NCBI GenBank assembly: GCA_903920415.1
Contig: CAIXMD010000159.1
Coordinates: forward strand, 1 to 8,721
Reading direction: 5' to 3'
Origin: an uncultured Desulfomonile sp.
GTDB lineage: Bacteria; Desulfobacterota; Desulfomonilia; Desulfomonilales; Desulfomonilaceae
Length of the DNA: 8,721 bases
Below the pieces are notes generated by a model, which worked only from the letters and a program-made list of their open reading frames with translations, did no database searches and was not told the origin of the DNA. Each line of letters begins with the position of its first letter. Position 1 is the first letter of the stretch. A program made the position numbers and the translations under genes. This document shows, piece by piece, positions 6,482 to 8,721 of the stretch.

Positions 6482-6515
6482 AAAAAAAAGCCGGGCCTTG
6501 CATGGGGTCCCGGCT
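6482..6515 (-). terminator. Rho-independent terminator of the rpiB-glyA-membrane protein operon
   Basis: AGCCGGG (6489-6495) pairs with CCCGGCT (6509-6515) around a 13-nt loop. Read on the minus strand, the GC-rich stem runs directly into eight T residues (complement of the A-run 6482-6489), the standard intrinsic terminator form. It lies about 180 nt past the stop of the last minus-strand gene and 4 nt past the stop of the convergent + strand gene. In the + direction no T-run follows the stem, so termination there should be weaker. Confidence 0.8.
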
Positions 6516-6693
6516 GCTGAAAGAGGTAAAGGAGTGTTGAAGTTCCGTTTATTGATGTTTCACTTCAACAATCAACTATAACTTATCAAAAATAAGATAA
6601 TTAGTCAACGGTTTTTCCATATTATGTGGCGGTTTCCAAAACTCTTCATTCCCGGCAATGTCCACGTTTTTCTAATTGTAAGGAATTACAAGA
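6516..6693. other. AT-rich gene-free stretch, 3' untranslated region of the minus-strand operon
   Basis: No reading frame with start signals and no RNA gene is evident on either strand. It lies between the membrane protein stop (6694) and the terminator, so it is probably transcribed as a 3' untranslated region. Its middle (about 6540-6605) is markedly AT-rich compared with the rest of the window. The only structure seen is the inverted repeat at its right-hand end. Confidence 0.5.
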
Positions 6694-6697
6694 TTAG
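6672..6697. repeat. Inverted repeat at the stop codon of the membrane protein gene
   Basis: TTGTAA (6676-6681) and TTACAA (6686-6691) are perfect complements around GGAA. The stem extends outward with CTAA (6672-6675) and TTAG (6694-6697) after a 2-nt bulge, giving ten base pairs that include the TAA stop (6694-6696). There is no T-run on either strand, so it is not a typical terminator. It could be an mRNA 3'-end hairpin or a protein-binding palindrome. Confidence 0.4.
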
Positions 6698-7149
6698 CTC
6701 GAATTAGAAGCTTTTTTTCTTGAGCGGTACCCTATAAGCCATCCTACAGCGACTACATTCAGTACCAGGCTGCCTAACTCAAGTATCTTGGTAAGACCTG
6801 AGTCCAGGAACCCATCATGAGCCAGGCGAAGTACATGTAAAAACAGCACGGGCGTATCCAGGAGAAGAAAGCCTATTGCAGGCACTACCGCCCATCTTTT
6901 TTCATTCCACAGTGCTAATCCAAGCAACAGAGAGGGGACGATAGCGAGCCCGAAATATACTATTTCAACCGTGACTTCGGGAGGGTAGGGAGGTGGTTCC
7001 AGTCCTGCCATATAGATGTAACACACGTACAAAAAGCTCTTCAAATAAAACCATAGACCTGCAAACCAGAACACAAGAGGAAAATCAACTTCAAACCGTC
7101 TTGATGGAAACCATTGGAAAAACCACAGGTTTCTATCTGTAATTCTCAT
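6694..7149 (-). CDS. Four-helix integral membrane protein, function unknown
   Basis: A 151-residue hydrophobic protein that I cannot place in a named family. Four membrane segments are visible: about 23-47 (FPLVFWFAGLWFYLKSF onward), 62-81, 86-106 and 122-141, with a basic C-terminal tail (RSRKKASNSS). The first segment is rich in Trp, Phe and Tyr, the loop after it holds EPPPYPPE (51-58), and the third contains LLLDTPVLFLHVL. No cysteine pair, His cluster or other catalytic-looking motif stands out. Its ATG overlaps the glyA stop as ATGA (7146-7149), and upstream there is only a weak ribosome binding site, so translation probably depends on glyA. It is the last gene before the terminator at 6482-6515. 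Real gene: likely, given coupling and consistent helix pattern. Confidence 0.75.
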   Translation of the reverse strand: MRITDRNLWFFQWFPSRRFEVDFPLVFWFAGLWFYLKSFLYVCYIYMAGLEPPPYPPEVTVEIVYFGLAIVPSLLLGLALWNEKRWAVVPAIGFLLLDTPVLFLHVLRLAHDGFLDSGLTKILELGSLVLNVVAVGWLIGYRSRKKASNSS

Positions 7150-8405
7150 GGGTTATATCCGTTTTCGTCATTAACGTAAAGGGGAAACCGATCACACAAT
7201 TCCTTGGCTCGGTTCCGAATTCCGGCGATCATCCGTTCATCTGCAGTATTTGTCAAGACTCTTGAAATAAGTGATGCAATCAGGCGCATTTCATCCGGAC
7301 CCATAAAACGCGTCGTTACTGCCGGGGTGCCGATACGAATTCCAGAGGGTTTAGATGGTGGAAGTTGATCAAAGGGTATGGAGTTTTTATTAACCGTGAT
7401 TCCTGCTCTCTCGAGTTGGTCTTGGGCCTCAGCCCCAGTGATGCCTTTTTCAGAGAGGTCCACCAGAATCAAATGATTATCAGTACCCCCGGAAATGAGG
7501 TTAAAACCTTCTTCCATCAAGGCCTCCGCCAATGCCTTAGCGTTCCGGACTACTCGTCTTTGATAATCCCGAAAGTCTTCCGTCGCCGCCTCGGCTAGGG
7601 CTACCGCCTTGGCCGCAATCACGTGCATCAAAGGCCCACCCTGCATGCCCGGGAATATGCATGAATCGAGAGCTGAGGCAAATTCTTTCCGGCACATGAC
7701 CATACCGCCCCTAGGTCCACGCAAAGTCTTGTGAGTGGTTGTCGTAACAAAATCGGCGTGGGGAATTGGAGAAGGATGTTCTCCTGCTACTATGAGGCCG
7801 GCGATATGGGCTATATCGGCCATCAGCAAAGCATCCACCTCTCGAGCAATTTCAGCAAAAATCTGGTAGTCGATTATCCTCGGATATGCGCTGGCGCCTG
7901 CGATGATCATTCTTGGTCTGAATTGCCTGGCGAGGTCTCGAAGTTGGTCATAATCGATTCTATGGTCTTCGGCGCGCACCGAATAGGGGACAACGTTGTA
8001 AATCCTTCCGGAGAAATTCTTGGGATGTCCCATAGATAAGTGCCCACCGTGGGCGAGATCCATTCCCAAAAATGTATCCCCGGGGTTCATCACTGAGAAA
8101 TACACGGCCATATTGGCTTGAGTACCTGAGTGAGGCTGCACATTAACGTGCTCAGCACCAAAAAGATCCAGAGCGCGGCGGATCGCAAGCTCTTCCACCG
8201 CGTCCACATGAATGCAACCGCCGTAGTATCGCCTGCCGGGATAACCCTCAGCATACTTGTTAGTAAGAACGCTGCCCTGAGCTTCCATAACCGCAGGCGA
8301 CGTGAAATTCTCGGACGCAATAAGCTCAAGGCGACTTTCCTGACGCTCTCTTTCCTCGGCTATGATTTTGAATACTTCGTAGTCGGTTTGCTCAAGCGGG
8401 CTCAT
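7146..8405 (-). CDS. glyA: Serine hydroxymethyltransferase
   Basis: Cytoplasmic pyridoxal-phosphate enzyme that converts serine and tetrahydrofolate to glycine and 5,10-methylenetetrahydrofolate, the main source of one-carbon units. At 419 residues it matches the bacterial family (E. coli 417). Visible motifs are ELIASENF (27-34), the NKYAEGYPGRRYYGGC stretch (49-64), VQPHSGTQAN (89-98), ADIAHIAGLI (196-205, with D197 pairing with the PLP ring and H200), and TTTTHKTLRGPRGG (221-234), where K226 forms the Schiff base. SGIRIGTPAVTTRF near the C-terminus carries the substrate carboxylate-binding Arg. No key residue is missing. AAGGA on the minus strand (8411-8415) lies 5 nt before the ATG, which also overlaps the rpiB stop as ATGA (8402-8405). 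Its own stop overlaps the next gene in the same way. Confidence 0.98.
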   Translation of the reverse strand: MSPLEQTDYEVFKIIAEERERQESRLELIASENFTSPAVMEAQGSVLTNKYAEGYPGRRYYGGCIHVDAVEELAIRRALDLFGAEHVNVQPHSGTQANMAVYFSVMNPGDTFLGMDLAHGGHLSMGHPKNFSGRIYNVVPYSVRAEDHRIDYDQLRDLARQFRPRMIIAGASAYPRIIDYQIFAEIAREVDALLMADIAHIAGLIVAGEHPSPIPHADFVTTTTHKTLRGPRGGMVMCRKEFASALDSCIFPGMQGGPLMHVIAAKAVALAEAATEDFRDYQRRVVRNAKALAEALMEEGFNLISGGTDNHLILVDLSEKGITGAEAQDQLERAGITVNKNSIPFDQLPPSKPSGIRIGTPAVTTRFMGPDEMRLIASLISRVLTNTADERMIAGIRNRAKELCDRFPLYVNDENGYNP

Positions 8406-8721
8406 GATTTTCCTTCGCAGTCGATGAGGTCGATCCGCCTCAGATGTCGTCCCTGCTCAAAGGGGGTTTCCAGCCATACGCGTAAGATTTCCAAGGCCGG
8501 TGCAGCGCAAGTGATTCGGCTTCCGAGGACAAGAACGTTCGAATCGTTATGGGCCCTACTCATTTTGGCATGGAATTCAGTGGTGCAGAGAGCTGCGCGG
8601 ATTCCCCGAAAGCGATTGGCTGCTATGGACATTCCAATGCCAGTGCCGCAAATCAGTACACCCCGAGACGCGTCACCCTGCTGAATCCGTTTGCACAAAA
8701 GCCGAGCGAAATCAGGGTAAT
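8402..8721 (-). CDS. rpiB: Ribose-5-phosphate isomerase B, 5' end outside the window
   Basis: Interconverts ribose 5-phosphate and ribulose 5-phosphate in the pentose phosphate pathway; cytoplasmic. The frame stays open to the window edge and reads (D)YPDFARLLCKRIQ before the TTG at 8698, matching the internal DYPxFA region of RpiB. So the TTG is not the start, and about 42 N-terminal residues are missing. The visible 106 residues include GVLICGTGIGMSIAANR with the catalytic Cys (codon 8648-8650), GIRAALC, SRAHNDSNVLVLGSR with the conserved His-Asn-Asp-x-Asn, and the C-terminal EQGRHLRRID that binds phosphate in E. coli-type enzymes. Spacing from the Tyr to the catalytic Cys equals that of E. 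coli RpiB (43 to 66). This is the first visible gene of a coupled minus-strand operon with glyA. Confidence 0.95.
   Translation of the reverse strand, partial: YPDFARLLCKRIQQGDASRGVLICGTGIGMSIAANRFRGIRAALCTTEFHAKMSRAHNDSNVLVLGSRITCAAPALEILRVWLETPFEQGRHLRRIDLIDCEGKS

Noticed and set aside
8130..8684. 184-codon open frame on the + strand across glyA and rpiB
   Set aside because: Both minus-strand genes carry full catalytic motifs through this region; the + frame is a shadow with basic, low-pattern sequence.

Overview
The window looks like ordinary chromosomal DNA of a Gram-negative bacterium, most likely a deltaproteobacterium (Desulfobacterota). This placement is inferred from gene style and neighbourhood: a receiver-PAS-histidine kinase, a DUF4124-like plus SLT transglycosylase, an rpiB-glyA pair and moderate GC. 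It is not based on a phylogenetic marker. There are no insertion sequences, phage genes, CRISPR repeats or toxin/defence genes, and most of the content is housekeeping.

Layout. (i) 1-3051, + strand: four genes joined end to end by 4-nt ATGA overlaps. They are a fumarylacetoacetate hydrolase (FAH)-fold enzyme (5' end cut by the window), folK, a small membrane-anchored YHS-like Cys protein, and a receiver-PAS-HisKA-HATPase sensor kinase. (ii) 3152-4398, + strand: a secreted SLT-type lytic transglycosylase that overlaps pgsA (phosphatidylglycerophosphate synthase) by one base. (iii) 4438-4523, - strand: tRNA-Ser(UGA) with an encoded CCA and a recognisable promoter, lying against the direction of its neighbours. 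(iv) 4594-6477, + strand: a membrane-anchored DUF1615-like protein with lysozyme-fold motifs, then a short secreted protein of unknown function. (v) 6482-8721, - strand: rpiB (5' end cut by the window edge), glyA and a four-helix membrane protein, again joined by ATGA overlaps. Their likely transcript end is an intrinsic terminator at 6482-6515, just behind the convergent small gene.

How the parts relate. FolK makes the pterin pyrophosphate for folate, and GlyA charges tetrahydrofolate with one-carbon units. Both are folate genes, but they lie in different operons on opposite strands. RpiB feeds ribose 5-phosphate to nucleotide synthesis, which fits with GlyA. The two lysozyme-fold proteins and PgsA concern the cell envelope.

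No clearly new multi-gene system is visible. The points most worth a second look are the coupled YHS-membrane protein and sensor-kinase pair (the kinase receiver has an acidic-pocket substitution), the DUF1615-like protein that carries a transglycosylase-like Glu/GSMQL/YNYGP pattern, the membrane protein coupled to glyA, and several inverted repeats in the gene-free stretches.
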